Positions 42,501 through 54,764 of a stretch of DNA of 64,000 bases are shown piece by piece (position 1 is the first letter of the stretch; each line of letters starts with the position of its first letter). A program made the position numbers and the translations under genes. The stretch comes from Drosophila pseudoobscura (taxonomy: Eukaryota; Arthropoda; Insecta; Diptera; Drosophilidae). The stretch covers positions 28,672,129-28,736,128 of the forward strand of contig NC_046683.1 of the NCBI RefSeq assembly GCF_009870125.1. Reading direction: 5' to 3'. Under the pieces are notes generated by a model that saw only the letters and a list, made by a program, of their open reading frames with translations, searched no databases and was not told the DNA's origin.

Positions 42501-43056
42501 GGAGCGCTGGTCCGGTGCATAGGACGTCATTGAGCGATTTTTCGTTTGACGTTTTACAGGAGGCGTCATATACTACTCTAACCTTCGTAGTGACACTTTC
42601 CTCTTTGAATACTGCGTGATGAGGCAAGGTGCAACATGTGGACTCGATTCCATTCTCCTTGCTAATGATGCAATGCTGCTGCTCCTTGGTTGTTACTTTG
42701 GTCACCTGGCCTAGTTGGAAGTACTCATTCATGACTTCCGAATATTTGGCTTGCAGCTCCGGCTGCCCTTGGAATCTTCGTTGAAGCATTTGGAATCGAT
42801 TCATCGCGATTTGACGTGATTTGCCTAGCACCTGCGAAGGGTCAAACAAACGCTTAAGTGGTAGCCGTACCAAATACTTGCCGTTTCGTTGACGGATGTG
42901 AGTTCGTTTAAAATGTTCCTCGCACCATCGCTCTTCTGGTGTGAGCTGTTTTGCAGAACCGAGATGCTCCATTTCGAAGAATTTCTGGACGAGATTCTCT
43001 AGCCTGTTGTGGTGACATCTAATGGTGACAGCGTGTGAGCGTGTGGAAGTGGCCAA
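39596..43056 (-). pseudogene. BEL unit A pol: RT, RNase H, integrase (multiple breaks)
   Basis: Reading from 43056 leftward, the RT N-terminal part (KVRVVYDASCKTS) is open to about 42409. The frame shifts near 42460, where one base appears lost before Phe-Pro-Ser-Phe-Val-Phe-Ala-Ala-Asp-Ile. The RT catalytic YVDD is at 42206-42217. RNase H follows (Cys-Asp-Gly-Ser; TIPRVELSGALLAV), then AAA becomes TAA at 41489-41491. The integrase (41443-39596) is open and has VDYTGAF, SDCGTNF and GLWEANVK as its DDE residues. Relative to unit B, about five bases are also missing near 43055 at the protease-RT border. Confidence 0.9.
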
Positions 43057-45142
43057 AGACTATCCAGCCAAGCTGGGTGTACTGTGGAATTGGTTGGTTC
43101 TCCTTTCCTCTGCGGATATCTGAAAGCAGGATCTGTGGGATTACGTCCGCTCCCAGCAGAAGATCAATCCGTTGTGGTTTGTAGAACCCGGGATCGGCGA
43201 GTTCTATTCCGTTCAAATGAGGACATTGCTGCAATTTGATGGATTTTGAAGGTAATTGCGATGTAAGCGTTTTAAGTATAAACGCAGTATCAATGGTAGT
43301 ACAAAACTGCGAAGTACAAGAACTTAATGACAATTCTGTAGTGTAGGTACACCTGTTCTTGGAGGTGGTCCCAACTCCAGCGATTTCTGCCGAAATTGGA
43401 TGCCGCTTGAGGTTGAGAGCCTGCACTGTGTGCTCTGTAATGAGGGTTCCTTCCGAGCCTGAATCCACTAACGCACGTACCACAGCTGATTGGCCAGTGT
43501 GGGGGTTGTGGATTGTGACCAGGGCAGTGGCCAGAAGGACAGTGCTGGGTCCGTGATGCGTTGCCGTAGCGGAGACTAGTTGCGCAGAGTGTGTTCTCAC
43601 AGACGAGTCGGTCGCTGCAGACTGTGGATGACCACCGGAACTAGTGTTGGGAACCCCTGGGAGAGGCTGTGCCGCGCTCTGAGTAGGAAGTGGGGTCCTA
43701 GCGTAGAGTTGCGTAGGTGTAGCCCTGCCAGATGAGTCGCTCGTTGTATACTGCCAGGAGTTACCGGAACGAGCGCTGTGGGAGGCTGCGTGAGGCTGTG
43801 TTGCCACCTGAGCAGGAGTTGGGAAGTGCAGCAGTGTATGGTGTCTTTGACCACACTGCGTGCAGTTCCTTTTACTGGTACATTTTGAAAGTGCATGGGA
43901 ACGGCTCAGACAGTTGAGGCATGCCTTTGCATGATCGACGATGGCTTTCCTTGCAAAGCAGTCCTTGGACAAAAGGTCCGGGCAATGCCGAAGATTGTGA
44001 CTGTCGCTACAGTGAGGGCAGCGAGTGTGTTCGACAACCGCAGTCTTGGCGTGGAAACTGTTGCCCTTGTATGTTACGTTGCCAACTGCCTTCTTCGGGT
44101 GCCTTTGATTGACAGGCTGCGGCACAGGTGTCCGCGTCGTGGAGTGGCCTCGATTTTCGAACACATCGATGCTGACGAGTCGGTCGTTGAGAAATGATTG
44201 TAGCTGAGAAAACGTGGCAAGTTCGCCAGAGCTTCCGAGATGGAGCTCCCAAGCTTGCAGGGTCGGGCTTGGCAGTCTGGAAGTGAGATGATGAGCCATC
44301 CAATGCTGAACATCTAGATTCTTGAAAGCATTGAGACAAACCGTCGCAACATTAAGCATATGTTTTATATCAGCAGACTGCTCCTTTGTCAACTGTGGCA
44401 AGTCATACAAACCGTTCATATGGTACATAAACTGCAGCCGTTTGTTGTCGTATCGCTTGAGGACGAGACTCCAAGCTGTTGCATAGTTATTTCCCGCAAG
44501 CACCATCTGCTGAATATCCTCGTCGCGATCCGAGGGAAGAGCTTGCTTCAGGAAATGAAACCTTTGGACGTCGGACAGTTTCTGGTTGTTATGGATGAGT
44601 TGAACAAATGCATCGTGAAATGCCGGCCAATCCACAAACTTGCCTGTAAATGTCGGTACAGGTAGCTTGGGCAATTGCACTGATGATACCGATGGATTTG
44701 CTGGCTCTGGATTCTGCTGTACCGGTGGTGCTCTAGGACATACATTTTCGTAGGCCTCTGATATGATGCTGAATGCCGTTGTATAGTCTTCATCAAAGCG
44801 AAAGGCCACTTCGCTGGACACATAACTATGCGTACTTGGGCAACGAAGTATTAGCAAACGTTGATGATTTTGCTCAAATTCACCTAAGAACCGTTGCAAA
44901 GTTTGTAAGCGCGTTTGAAAATAAGCTTTTGTTTTCCGATCTGCGCCATCCTTTCTGAAATTACGCACCGTTTGATTAACCCTCGCAATGAGATTTGTCT
45001 GAATAACACTGAGATTGTCGATCTCCACCTGAGGATCGGCTTCGAGATCGTGGGACTCGGCTGTTGACATGTTGCTGTTATATGTGTATGTACCTTTCTC
45101 ACCCTTAGTTGCACTCTCTTTGACCTTGTACAAAATACCCAC
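43019..45142 (-). CDS. BEL unit A Gag and protease
   Basis: This 707-residue frame holds a DUF1759-like Gag region (PTFTGKFVDWPAFHDAF), cysteine-rich zinc knuckles (CPHCSDSHNLRHC, CLNCLSRSHALSKC, CTQCGQRHHTLLH), a Thr/Ser/Gln linker, and an aspartic protease with ALVDSGSEGTLI. It should continue in frame into RT, as in unit B, but ends after GWIVFG because of the deletion near 43055. The start is the first in-frame ATG at 45142; a second Met about 25 residues later is also possible. Confidence 0.9.
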   Translation of the reverse strand: MGILYKVKESATKGEKGTYTYNSNMSTAESHDLEADPQVEIDNLSVIQTNLIARVNQTVRNFRKDGADRKTKAYFQTRLQTLQRFLGEFEQNHQRLLILRCPSTHSYVSSEVAFRFDEDYTTAFSIISEAYENVCPRAPPVQQNPEPANPSVSSVQLPKLPVPTFTGKFVDWPAFHDAFVQLIHNNQKLSDVQRFHFLKQALPSDRDEDIQQMVLAGNNYATAWSLVLKRYDNKRLQFMYHMNGLYDLPQLTKEQSADIKHMLNVATVCLNAFKNLDVQHWMAHHLTSRLPSPTLQAWELHLGSSGELATFSQLQSFLNDRLVSIDVFENRGHSTTRTPVPQPVNQRHPKKAVGNVTYKGNSFHAKTAVVEHTRCPHCSDSHNLRHCPDLLSKDCFARKAIVDHAKACLNCLSRSHALSKCTSKRNCTQCGQRHHTLLHFPTPAQVATQPHAASHSARSGNSWQYTTSDSSGRATPTQLYARTPLPTQSAAQPLPGVPNTSSGGHPQSAATDSSVRTHSAQLVSATATHHGPSTVLLATALVTIHNPHTGQSAVVRALVDSGSEGTLITEHTVQALNLKRHPISAEIAGVGTTSKNRCTYTTELSLSSCTSQFCTTIDTAFILKTLTSQLPSKSIKLQQCPHLNGIELADPGFYKPQRIDLLLGADVIPQILLSDIRRGKENQPIPQYTQLGWIVFGHFHTLTRCHH

Positions 45143-45553
45143 AACGAAACACTTACTCTGGTACTCGGGAGTGCAGAAACTGTGCTACTGTGAGCGTTGA
45201 GTTGAGGCCTTGTGTCTAGAGATGATGTGCAGCAACAGAACGCTCGTTGGTCTCTTGGTTTCTGCTTTGCACGAGAGAGAGGCTGCTGTCTAACCGTCGG
45301 CTGGAGGTGTGTTTTGTGTGCTGCAGTGAGGCTACTGTCCAGGCGCAGAGCTATCGTCTGGTCTTCTTTGTCCCTGCTTCGTGCGAGAGATAGCGGCTGT
45401 TGGATAAACCGTTGGTTTGCGGTGTGTTTGCCGTTTACAGTTGCAGCTGATAAAATATGATTTTATTTGTACATTTAACTGAACGCGGAACGAGGTAGAA
45501 TCATATGCGGATAGGACGAATTAAACGCGGTTCCCCCCATGGGCCACCAAAAA
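45143..45553 (-). other. BEL unit A 5' leader with primer-binding site
   Basis: Immediately inside the 5' LTR the coding strand reads TTTTTGGTGGCCCATGGGGG, the place of the primer-binding site. The remaining roughly 380 bp leader has no gene. Confidence 0.65.
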
Positions 45554-45918
45554 TGTTGTGAAATCCTCGATACGAGATTTCAATGTTGAGCAGAAATGCT
45601 CTGGGGAATCTTTGCGTTTAATAATGTACTACACGATATAGACAATTCGAGATTTATTCATTTGGACTTCAATCAACTTAAACTTTAAACGTAATTCGCG
45701 TATAGAGTACAATGTAATGGGTAATACGGGTGTAAGCACGGCCAGCTGCAACTGCTAATTGTCGTTGTGATTTCGTCGACACGCAAACGAAAACTCTTCT
45801 TGGTGATCGGAGACGAGGTTACGCCGCCCTAGCATGAAACGATGCCGTTCTCCGAGTGGGCAATTGCAGTTAGAGCGCTCTCACTCTCTTTGTAGTTTAA
45901 CCCTTAGAAAACCGTCCA
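45554..45918 (-). repeat. BEL unit A 5' LTR
   Basis: This 365-bp LTR differs from the left LTR by a few substitutions (for example GACAATTCG against GACAGTTCG). Confidence 0.92.
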
Positions 45919-46235
45919 CAAATAACAGCTTTTATTTTATAGCCCACGCCCAAGTGTCTCGCACCACCACCCACCCTGCCCATTTTGTATTTATTTTGAT
46001 TCGGTAAGGTCAGTCCATCAAGGAGCTACTAGACAGAGAGCGCTATTGCTCAGAAAGTTGAAGGAGCGAGAGAGAAAGAACAGTTATTGAGGTTGAGGTG
46101 ATAGCGAGAGAGTGATAAGACAACAAAAGCTACCAGACGAGAGCGGACTGCAATGCAATACTCACTCACTGCAACAACACAACACAACACAAGCCGACGC
46201 CGAAAAATAAAAAGTTAAATAATATTTTAACACAA

Positions 46236-48395
46236 ATCAAAAGGCATGCACTCGCGTAAAATAATTGGTTTCCAGATTGTTGTCTGGTTAGGGAGTATAA
46301 TTAGAATTTAGTTAGGAAAACTCCGGCTGTTTATTCGAAACAAAAGGAAAAAATGCGGAGCGCAAAAAAAAAAACACGTCTGATCACTACGAAAGAGAAC
46401 GGATATTGTGGATATTGTAACGTGTCCCGCCACGCTAGCTGTTATTCAGCGAAGGGAAGCACACGCTTTGGGTTTCCGGCCTCTGCTCGTCGGCTATTGG
46501 AGTGATGTTCTTGCCGCCCCTCCTGCTGGTGGCCTATACGCATTATACCGCGAATGAAGTAGCGTGTCACGACGAAAATGCTTAACCGGGAGACACTGTT
46601 TATCCCTGAATAGAATTGTGGATGTGTGCCGGAAAGGCATCTCAGCTCCGCCTCTGGTGTTGTCGAGGTCGTGTCGCCCACCCTACCATGGCCATTCCAA
46701 ACCGTTCGAATTAATGACGGAATGGCCCCTTTGTCCTGGGCGTCCTACATGGGGAATTTGCCAGCGAAAGCAAAGCGGTAGATTAATACATTATAAAGTT
46801 TATTCACTTACTGGCTAAAACAATAACATTACCCGCAAATACCATAATATAATCCGCCGCATTAAAAGAATAGCTAAATTAAATATATGTATAAAATCCC
46901 TACAAATACTTGGCTATGTGTAATACAAACGATATACTAAATAAGTCCGAAATGGACAAACTAACTTGCTTGCTGACTCCGTAATGTTAAGAAGCCAATT
47001 CGAGTGGGCACTTCTCCCTCCCGCTCACCGACCGGCCCTCATTCCCTTGTTTCAAGTTTTACTTTATTAATAACAGAATTTAAGTCCACTCATACCTTTT
47101 CTCCAGTTTATGGCTCCATCGGCGAAAGCGCTTTCCTCGATGAATACCTAAAGCTGCTGTGGTGGAAGAAACACTTAAAATGGCACAAGGTAGGGGGAAA
47201 TCATAATTGCAGATCGGCGAGAGTCACGAGAAGCCACTACCGGAATCAAATCTAATTCTCTCCTAATTAACTCCGCACCGAGATCAAAATTAATTACACA
47301 TTTACGAACACGAATACAATTACTCCGTCAATCCGTTGCTTCCTCTTTTTTTTTCCTATTCTCTTTCTCCCGACTGTTATCTATGTTTCCTTTCCACCTC
47401 CTGGGCGAAAGGGAACAGCACAAATTTTTTCCCCTGCTTCTGCAGGTGAAAGGTTCGCGAAAGCAAAGAAAAGGCCAAACGGCCAATTTTCGACGGTGCT
47501 AGATCGACACTTTCTCTCCGCCGATCTGCTTGCGACCAAGGGACAGGCCCTCCTTATCTGCCGCGTCGCGCTCGACTACTAAAGTGCCGACGCCAACGCC
47601 TCGGGAAGCTAGCCGCTTGGGGGGACCGAGCGCTCCCCAAATGTCTTCTCCCTCTGCTTCCACGCTCGCTTCTCCGATGGCTGAGTGCTTTCCAGACAAT
47701 CCCAAAGGTTTAAACGCCACTTTGTTAGGCTTGCGGTTGCTGTTGTTTGCTGGCTGGCTTCCTCGGACGATCGAATCCGCACTGATTAACTCGATTTACT
47801 AAGCGCCAAGACTACAAATGGGACAACTCTTTGATATTTTCCTTTAGCCCTTCTCTTCTTTTCCCGCAGCACTTACCCCCAATCGGACTCAGCGCTATAC
47901 GGCTTCTGACGACTGAATACGACGCCCACTCGCCTTCAACAAAGAAACTCGCAGTCGAATATTGGATTTAGATATTTAGATTTCCTAGAGTTTTTCTTTC
48001 ACTAAATTCTTTCTTTTTCCTTTTCGGCGGACCGATGCGCAACCGACTCAATTGACTTTCAAGAGGGAATAGCCGATAGGGACGCCAACGTTCTGGCAGC
48101 AAATCCTCTAACAGGTCCCTGGATGCATTTTCAACAGAGATAGCCTGACGTTTTGAGCTGTTACCGTCTTTTTGGTTTTCCTTTGACCCATCGTTCGCCT
48201 GCCACACTGAGCACTAGATGGCGCCACAAAAAAACTCAGCATTTTCTGCTACAAGCGCTACAGCTCCTAATTAGGCGTTTTATGTCTTTTAGACTAGATT
48301 GGTTTTAAGCCAAACGCAGTGAGAACATCTTCGCATGTGTAAGTAAACACACATTTACATATTAATATCTATGTATTTAAATAAACCAAACAAAT
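46236..48395. other. Unclassified 2.1-kb sequence in unit B
   Basis: This is the second copy of 36951-39105, with few differences (for example ATGACGGAATGG against ATGAATGG near 46715). No gene is supported. Confidence 0.45.
48212..48224 (+). promoter_or_regulatory. CTCF-like insulator motif in unit B (tentative)
   Basis: It is the same CACTAGATGGCGC as in unit A, carried along by the tandem duplication. Confidence 0.25.
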
Positions 48396-48760
48396 TGTTG
48401 TGAAATCCTCGATACGAGATTTCAATGTTGAGCAGAAATGCTCTGGGGAATCTTTGCGTTTAATAATGTACTACACGATATAGACAATTCGAGATTTATT
48501 CATTTGGACTTCAATCAACTTAAACTTTAAACGTAATTCGCGTATAGAGTACAATGTAATGGGTAATACGGGTGTAAGCACGGCCAGCTGCAACTGCTAA
48601 TTGTCGTTGTGATTTCGTCGACACGCAAACGAAGACTCTTCTTGGTGATCGGAGACGAGGTTACGCCGCCCTAGCATGAAACGATGCCGTTCTCCGAGTG
48701 GGCAATTGCAGTTAGAGCGCTCTCACTCTCTTTGTAGTTTAACCCTTAGAAAACCGTCCA
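48396..48760 (-). repeat. BEL unit B 3' LTR
   Basis: It is a 365-bp copy corresponding to 39106-39470. Confidence 0.92.
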
Positions 48761-48885
48761 TGCCGCCCCCAATACTGGGACCAGTATTAGAAACCAACGG
48801 ATGTCACATGTGAATGCTCTGTGAATAAAGAAAGTGTTCGTTATGGTACATGTATGGTCGAATGGAGCTAGCAACGGTGGTAGGA

Positions 48886-51444
48886 TTATTCTGAGGTCTG
48901 TGGCAACGGTAGCCGACATAGTTTAGAGACCGATCGTTTGTATACGCCTGATGCTGTTTTAACAGTTGCGACTCTGACTAAACTGTCAGCTCCAGGGTGA
49001 ACTTCTATTATCCTTCCCAGTTTCCACTCGTTGGGTGGCAGTCGGTCATCCTTGACAATTACTAGATCGCTGACTTGTAGATTGTCGGTTTCATGTCGCC
49101 ACTTTGGACGGGCTTGAAGATGTGATAGCCAGTCCGAACTCCAACGCTTCCAAAATTGCCGGATCATTTTCTGTCCTTCCAGAAATTGGACTGTGAGTGG
49201 AACATCCCTTGTCGTTACATCCGGCGGAGCTAATAATGAATCTCCAATAAGAAAATGTGCCGGGGTGAGGACAGCTAGGTCCTCCGGCTCCGCGCTTAGT
49301 GGACATAAAGGCCTGGAATTTAAACAGGCTTCAATTTGTGTTAGCACGGTAGCAAGTTGTTCGTAGGTCATTTTATATCCTGAAAAGGCTCGATAGAGAT
49401 GTGTTTTGACAGACTTTACATTTGCCTCCCAAAGGCCTCCGAAATTAGGACTATGCGGTGGATTAAAATGCCATTGGACGTTTCGGGCGGCTAAAGCAGG
49501 TATTACAGTTGTGGGTAGCTCTCGTTTCAAATGTATTTGCCAGGTTTGAAGAGCCCGGTGGGCACCAATGAAGTTCGTGCCGCAATCGCTATACATGTGT
49601 TGACAGTAACCCCGACGCGCGATGAAACGTTGGAGGGCCATGAGAAAGTGTTCGGTGGTTAAGCCCGTGACCGCTTCAAGATGAATTGCCTTTGTAGCCA
49701 AACAGATGAAAACTGCGATATACGCCTTGTAGTTTGTGTGTCCACGGAATCTGGATGCTTGAATTTCGAACGCGCCTGTATAGTCCACTCCGGTGGCGAT
49801 GAATGCACGAGTTGGCGGATTGACTCTATGTAGGGGAAGATCGGCCATCAATTGTGCTGCTGGTTTCGGTCGGTGACGAAAACATCGGACGCATTGTCGA
49901 AGAATGCGTTTGACAGTTTGTTTTCCGTTGACTATCCAGAATTTGTGTCGAATAGTGGCCAGCGTTAATTCGGTGCCGCCGTGGAGTGCGAGACGGTGGG
50001 CATTACGCACGACGAGATCGGTAAAATGATGATGATTGGGAATGATCATTGGTTGTCGCTGGCTTATTGGAAGGTGCATTGCATTTCGCAGTCGACCTCT
50101 GACTCGTAGAATTTGTTGGTCATCTAGAAATGGGGATAATTGACACAGCTTGTGTGTGCCCGATAGTGTCTTGTTTCCCTTCAACCTCAATATTTCTGTC
50201 GCGTAGACCTCCTGTTGAATGCTGCGAACGAGATGAATTAAAGCGTTATCGAGCTCCTGCACACTCAGTGGTCCAGACAGTTTGTCCCCTTTGGCTTGAA
50301 TGTTATGTATAAACCGTAGAATATATGCCATGACTGATATTAACTTGTCGTATGACGACGAGCTTTGGATGAAGGCTTCTGGAGCCTCCGAGACTTGCAC
50401 AGCATTTTGGAACAAAACTGATGGTTTCTCCTCGATTATAGTCCTGTCGATGTCCTGACTGGGAACTCCGTTTGCAGGCCATTGGCTTTCCGGCTGCTGT
50501 AGCCATGATGGTCCAGACCACCATAATGGATGTACTGCTAACTCTTGTGGTGTTAAGCCACGAGTTGCGCAGTCCGCTAGGTTTACCGCAGTAGGTACGT
50601 GTCTCCACTGAGTTGATGTACTATGCTCCAAAATCTGTCCAACGCGATTTGCCACAAAGGGTTGCCATCGGTGGGGATCTCCATTTATCCAAAACAAAAC
50701 GATAGTAGCATCTGACCAATAGAAGGTTGCCATAGGTGGTCCTGCAGTGCGCAGTTGGTCCCGGATCCATTTTGCCAGTTTAACTGCCAGCAGCGCACCC
50801 GAAAGCTCGACTCGTGGAATTGTGATCGGTTTCGTGGGTGTGACTCGACTGCGTGCAGCTAGCAAATGAGTTTGAATCATTCCGTTTGGTAGCTCTGCAC
50901 GAATATATGCACATGCTGCATACGCCAGTGATGATCCATCGCAGAAAACATGTAGCTGTAATGACGCAAGCTCGTGGATGTTGACGCGCAGCCATCGTGG
51001 TACTTGAATTTGCTCGACATATGGCAAGTTCTGTATGAATCCCTGCCATCTATCAAGCAGTTCGGTTGGCAGCGGTTCATCCCAGTCCAGTTGTGCTAGA
51101 CTGCCATCGTTGCGTTTGATGCGGGCCATCCAGAAGTCCTTGAGTATCGCCTTCGCGGTCATGACACAGGACGTGATGAAACCTAATGGGTCGTACAGTC
51201 GGGCGACTGTGGAAAGTAAAGAACGTTTAGTATGTGCGTGACTGATTTCAAAATTTATCTTGAACCCAAAATAGTCTTGATGTGGATGCCAATAGAGGCC
51301 TAAGGTTTTAACGGGATCTTGGTATTCAAACTCTAATAGTGTCTTATGAGATAAATGGTCTGGAGGTATGTCTTGTAGCAGAGAAGCGTCATTCGCAGAA
51401 CACTTTCGAAGTTCCATTCCTGCTGATCGTAAGGCTCCGATCAA
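48886..51444 (-). pseudogene. BEL unit B pol C-terminal part: RT thumb, RNase H, integrase
   Basis: This 852-codon open frame starts after the RT deletion. It runs without a break through RNase H (TIPRVELSGALLAVKLAKW, where unit A has a stop) to the complete integrase with VDYTGAF, SDCGTNF and GLWEANVK. The start at 51444 is only the first Met after the deletion, so it is unlikely to be translated alone. Confidence 0.88.
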
Positions 51445-51458
51445 TTGATTTTGAATTT

Positions 51459-53885
51459 CTAATGCTCCTTCGCGAGTGGAAGAGTGGCTTGCAGCTCCGG
51501 CTGCCCTTGGAATCTTCGTTGAAGCATTTGGAATCGATTCATCGCGATTTGACGTGATTTGCCTAGCACCTGCGAAGGGTCAAACAAACGCTTAAGTGGT
51601 AGCCGTACCAAATACTTGCCGTTTCGTTGACGGATGTGAGTTCGTTTAAAATGTTCCTCGCACCATCGCTCTTCTGGTGTGAGCTGTTTTGCAGAACCGA
51701 GATGCTCCATTTCGAAGAATTTCTGGACGAGATTCTCTAGCCTGTTGTGGTGACATCTAATGGTGACAGCGTGTGAGCGTGTGGAAGTGGCTCGACCAAA
51801 GACTATCCAGCCAAGCTGGGTGTGCTGTGGAATTGGTTGGTTCTCCTTTCCTCTGCGGATATCTGAAAGCAGGATCTGTGGGATTACGTCCGCTCCCAGC
51901 AGAAGATCAATCCGTTGTGGTTTGTAGAACCCGGGATCGGCGAGTTCTATTCCGTTCAAATGAGGACATTGCTGCAATTTGATGGATTTTGAAGGTAATT
52001 GCGATGTAAGCGTTTTAAGTATAAACGCAGTATCAATGGTAGTACAAAACTGCGAAGTACAAGAACTTAATGACAATTCTGTAGTGTAGGTACACCTGTT
52101 CTTGGAGGTGGTCCCAACTCCAGCGATTTCTGCCGAAATTGGATGCCGCTTGAGGTTGAGAGCCTGCACTGTGTGCTCTGTAATGAGGGTTCCTTCCGAG
52201 CCTGAATCCACTAACGCACGTACCACAGCTGATTGGCCAGTGTGGGGGTTGTGGATTGTGACCAGGGCAGTGGCCAGAAGGACAGTGCTGGGTCCGTGAT
52301 GCGTTGCCGTAGCGGAGACAAGTTGCGCAGAGTGTGTTCTCACAGACGAGTCGGTCGCTGCAGACTGTGGATGACCACCGGAACTAGTGTTGGGAACCCC
52401 TGGGAGAGGCTGTGCCGCGCTCTGAGTAGGAAGTGGGGTCCTAGCGTAGAGTTGCGTAGGTGTAGCCCTGCCAGATGAGTCGCTCGTTGTATACTGCCAG
52501 GAGTTACCGGAACGAGCGCTGTGGGAGGCTGCGTGAGGCTGTGTTGCCACCTGAGCAGGAGTTGGGAAGTGCAGCAGTGTATGGTGTCTTTGACCACACT
52601 GCGTGCAGTTCCTTTTACTGGTACATTTTGAAAGTGCATGGGAACGGCTCAGACAGTTGAGGCATGCCTTTGCATGATCGACGATGGCTTTCCTTGCAAA
52701 GCAGTCCTTGGACAAAAGGTCCGGGCAATGCCGAAGATTGTGACTGTCGCTACAGTGAGGGCAGCGAGTGTGTTCGACAACCGCAGTCTTGGCGTGGAAA
52801 CTGTTGCCCTTGTATGTTACGTTGCCAACTGCCTTCTTCGGGTGCCTTTGATTGACAGGCTGCGGCACAGGTGTCCGCGTCGTGGAGTGGCCTCGATTTT
52901 CGAACACATCGATGCTGACGAGTCGGTCGTTGAGAAATGATTGTAGCTGAGAAAACGTGGCAAGTTCGGCAGAGCTTCCGAGATGGAGCTCCCAAGCTTG
53001 CAGGGTCGGGCTTGGCGGTCTGGAAGTGAGATGATGAGCCATCCAATGCTGAACATCTAGATTCTTGAAAGCATTGAGACAAACCGTCGCAACATTAAGC
53101 ATATGTTTTATATCAGCAGACTGCTCCTTTGTCAACTGTGGCAAGTCATACAAACCGTTCATATGGTACATAAACTGCAGCCGTTTGTTGTCGTATCGCT
53201 TGAGGACGAGACTCCAAGCTGTTGCATAGTTATTTCCCGCAAGCGCCATCTGCTGAATATCCTCGTCGCGATCCGAGGGAAGAGCTTGCTTCAGGAAATG
53301 AAACCTTTGGACGTCGGACAGTTTCTGGTTGTTATGGATGAGTTGAACAAATGCATCGTGAAATGCCGGCCAATCCACAAACTTGCCTGTAAATGTCGGT
53401 ACAGGTAGCTTGGGCAATTGCACTGATGATACCGATGGATTTGCTGGCTCTGGATTCTGCTGTACCGGTGGTGCTCTAGGACATACATTTTCGTAGGCCT
53501 CTGATATGATGCTGAATGCTGTTGTATAGTCTTCATCAAAGCGAAAGGCCACTTCGCTGGACACATAACTATGCGTACTTGGGCAACGAAGTATTAGCAA
53601 ACGTTGATGATTTTGCTCAAATTCACCTAAGAACCGTTGCAAAGTTTGTAAGCGCGTTTGAAAATAAGCTTTTGTTTTCCGATCTGCGCCATCCTTTCTG
53701 AAATTACGCACCGTTTGATTAACCCTCGCAATGAGATTTGTCTGAATAACACTGAGATTGTCGATCTCCACCTGAGGATCGGCTTCGAGATCGTGGGACT
53801 CGGCTGTTGACATGTTGCTGTTATATGTGTATGTACCTTTCTCACCCTTAGTTGCACTCTCTTTGACCTTGTACAAAATACCCAC
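51459..53885 (-). pseudogene. BEL unit B Gag-protease and RT N-terminal part
   Basis: The 808-codon frame reads from Gag (start 53885) through the zinc knuckles and ALVDSGSEGT protease into the RT leader (FFEMEHLGSAKQLTPEERW). Here the Gag-pol joint is in frame, unlike unit A. After GQPELQA it hits the deletion and ends with a short foreign tail. This copy shows that BEL gag and pol form one polyprotein. Confidence 0.9.
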
Positions 53886-54296
53886 AACGAAACACTTACT
53901 CTGGTACTCGGGAGTGCAGAAACTGTGCTACTGTGAGCGTTGAGTTGAGGCCTTGTGTCTAGAGATGATGTGCAGCAACAGAACGCTCGTTGGTCTCTTG
54001 GTTTCTGCTTTGCACGAGAGAGAGGCTGCTGTCTAACCGTCGGCTTGAGGTGTGTTTTGTGTGCTGCAGTGAGGCTACTGTCCAGGCGCAGAGCTATCGT
54101 CTGGTCTTCTTTGTCCCTGCTTCGTGCGAGAGATAGCGGCTGTTGGATAAACCGTTGGTTTGCGGTGTGTTTGCCGTTTACAGTTGCAGCTGATAAAATA
54201 TGATTTTATTTGTACATTTAACTGAACGCGGAACGAGGTAGAATCATATGCGGATAGGACGAATTAAACGCGGTTCCCCCCATGGGCCACCAAAAA
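53886..54296 (-). other. BEL unit B 5' leader
   Basis: It is the same leader as 45143-45553, with the GGTGGCCCATGGGGGG segment beside the LTR. No gene is present. Confidence 0.6.
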
Positions 54297-54661
54297 TGTT
54301 GTGAAATCCTCGATACGAGATTTCAATGTTGAGCAGAAATGCTCTGGGGAATCTTTGCGTTTAATAATGTACTACACGATATAGACAATTCGAGATTTAT
54401 TCATTTGGACTTCAATCAACTTAAACTTTAAACGTAATTCGCGTATAGAGTACAATGTAATGGGTAATACGGGTGTAAGCACGGCCAGCTGCAACTGCTA
54501 ATTGTCGTTGTGATTTCGTCGACACGCAAACGAAGACTCTTCTTGGTGATCGGAGACGAGGTTACGCCGCCCTAGCATGAAACGATGCCGTTCTCCGAGT
54601 GGGCAATTGCAGTTAGAGCGCTCTCACTCTCTTTGTAGTTTAACCCTTAGAAAACCGTCCA
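54297..54661 (-). repeat. BEL unit B 5' LTR
   Basis: It is a 365-bp LTR. The CAAAT duplicate follows at 54662-54666. Confidence 0.92.
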
Positions 54662-54764
54662 CAAATAACAGCTTTTATTTTATAGCCCACGCCCAAGTGT
54701 CTCGCACCACCACCCACCCTGCCCATTTTGTATTTATTTTGATTCGGTAAGGTCAGTCCATCAA

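Larger units (their letters stand above)
39106..45918 (-). mobile_element. BEL/Pao LTR retrotransposon, unit A (inactivated)
   Basis: The 6.8-kb element has 365-bp LTRs at 39106-39470 and 45554-45918 (TGGACGG to CACAACA on the coding strand) and a CAAAT target duplication (39101-39105, 45919-45923). The gag-protease frame is open. pol is broken by a frameshift near 43055, another near 42460, and a nonsense codon at 41489-41491. Confidence 0.93.
36738..46021. repeat. 9.3-kb tandem segmental duplication, unit A
   Basis: It starts at GAGCTACTAGACAGAGAGCG inside the CR1 5' UTR and ends at GTCAGTCCATCAA. Unit B begins again at 46023 after one unmatched G. Both units hold the same BEL element with identical flanks, so the BEL insertion came before the duplication. 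Confidence 0.92.
48396..54661 (-). mobile_element. BEL/Pao LTR retrotransposon, unit B (RT deleted)
   Basis: The LTRs are at 48396-48760 and 54297-54661, with the same CAAAT flanks as unit A. At 6.27 kb it lacks about 546 bp of the RT domain (junction near 51481), including the YVDD catalytic motif. The remaining ORFs are open. Confidence 0.93.
46023..54764. repeat. 9.3-kb tandem segmental duplication, unit B (8.7 kb after a deletion)
   Basis: It repeats unit A at an offset of 9285-9290 with scattered substitutions and small indels. It is shorter because its BEL copy lost about 546 bp. To the right, sequence diverges at TCAATAAGCTGAAG. Confidence 0.92.

Noticed and set aside
43359..45144. 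Plus-strand and other-frame ORFs across BEL gag
   Set aside because: They are shadows of the 707-codon Gag-protease frame.
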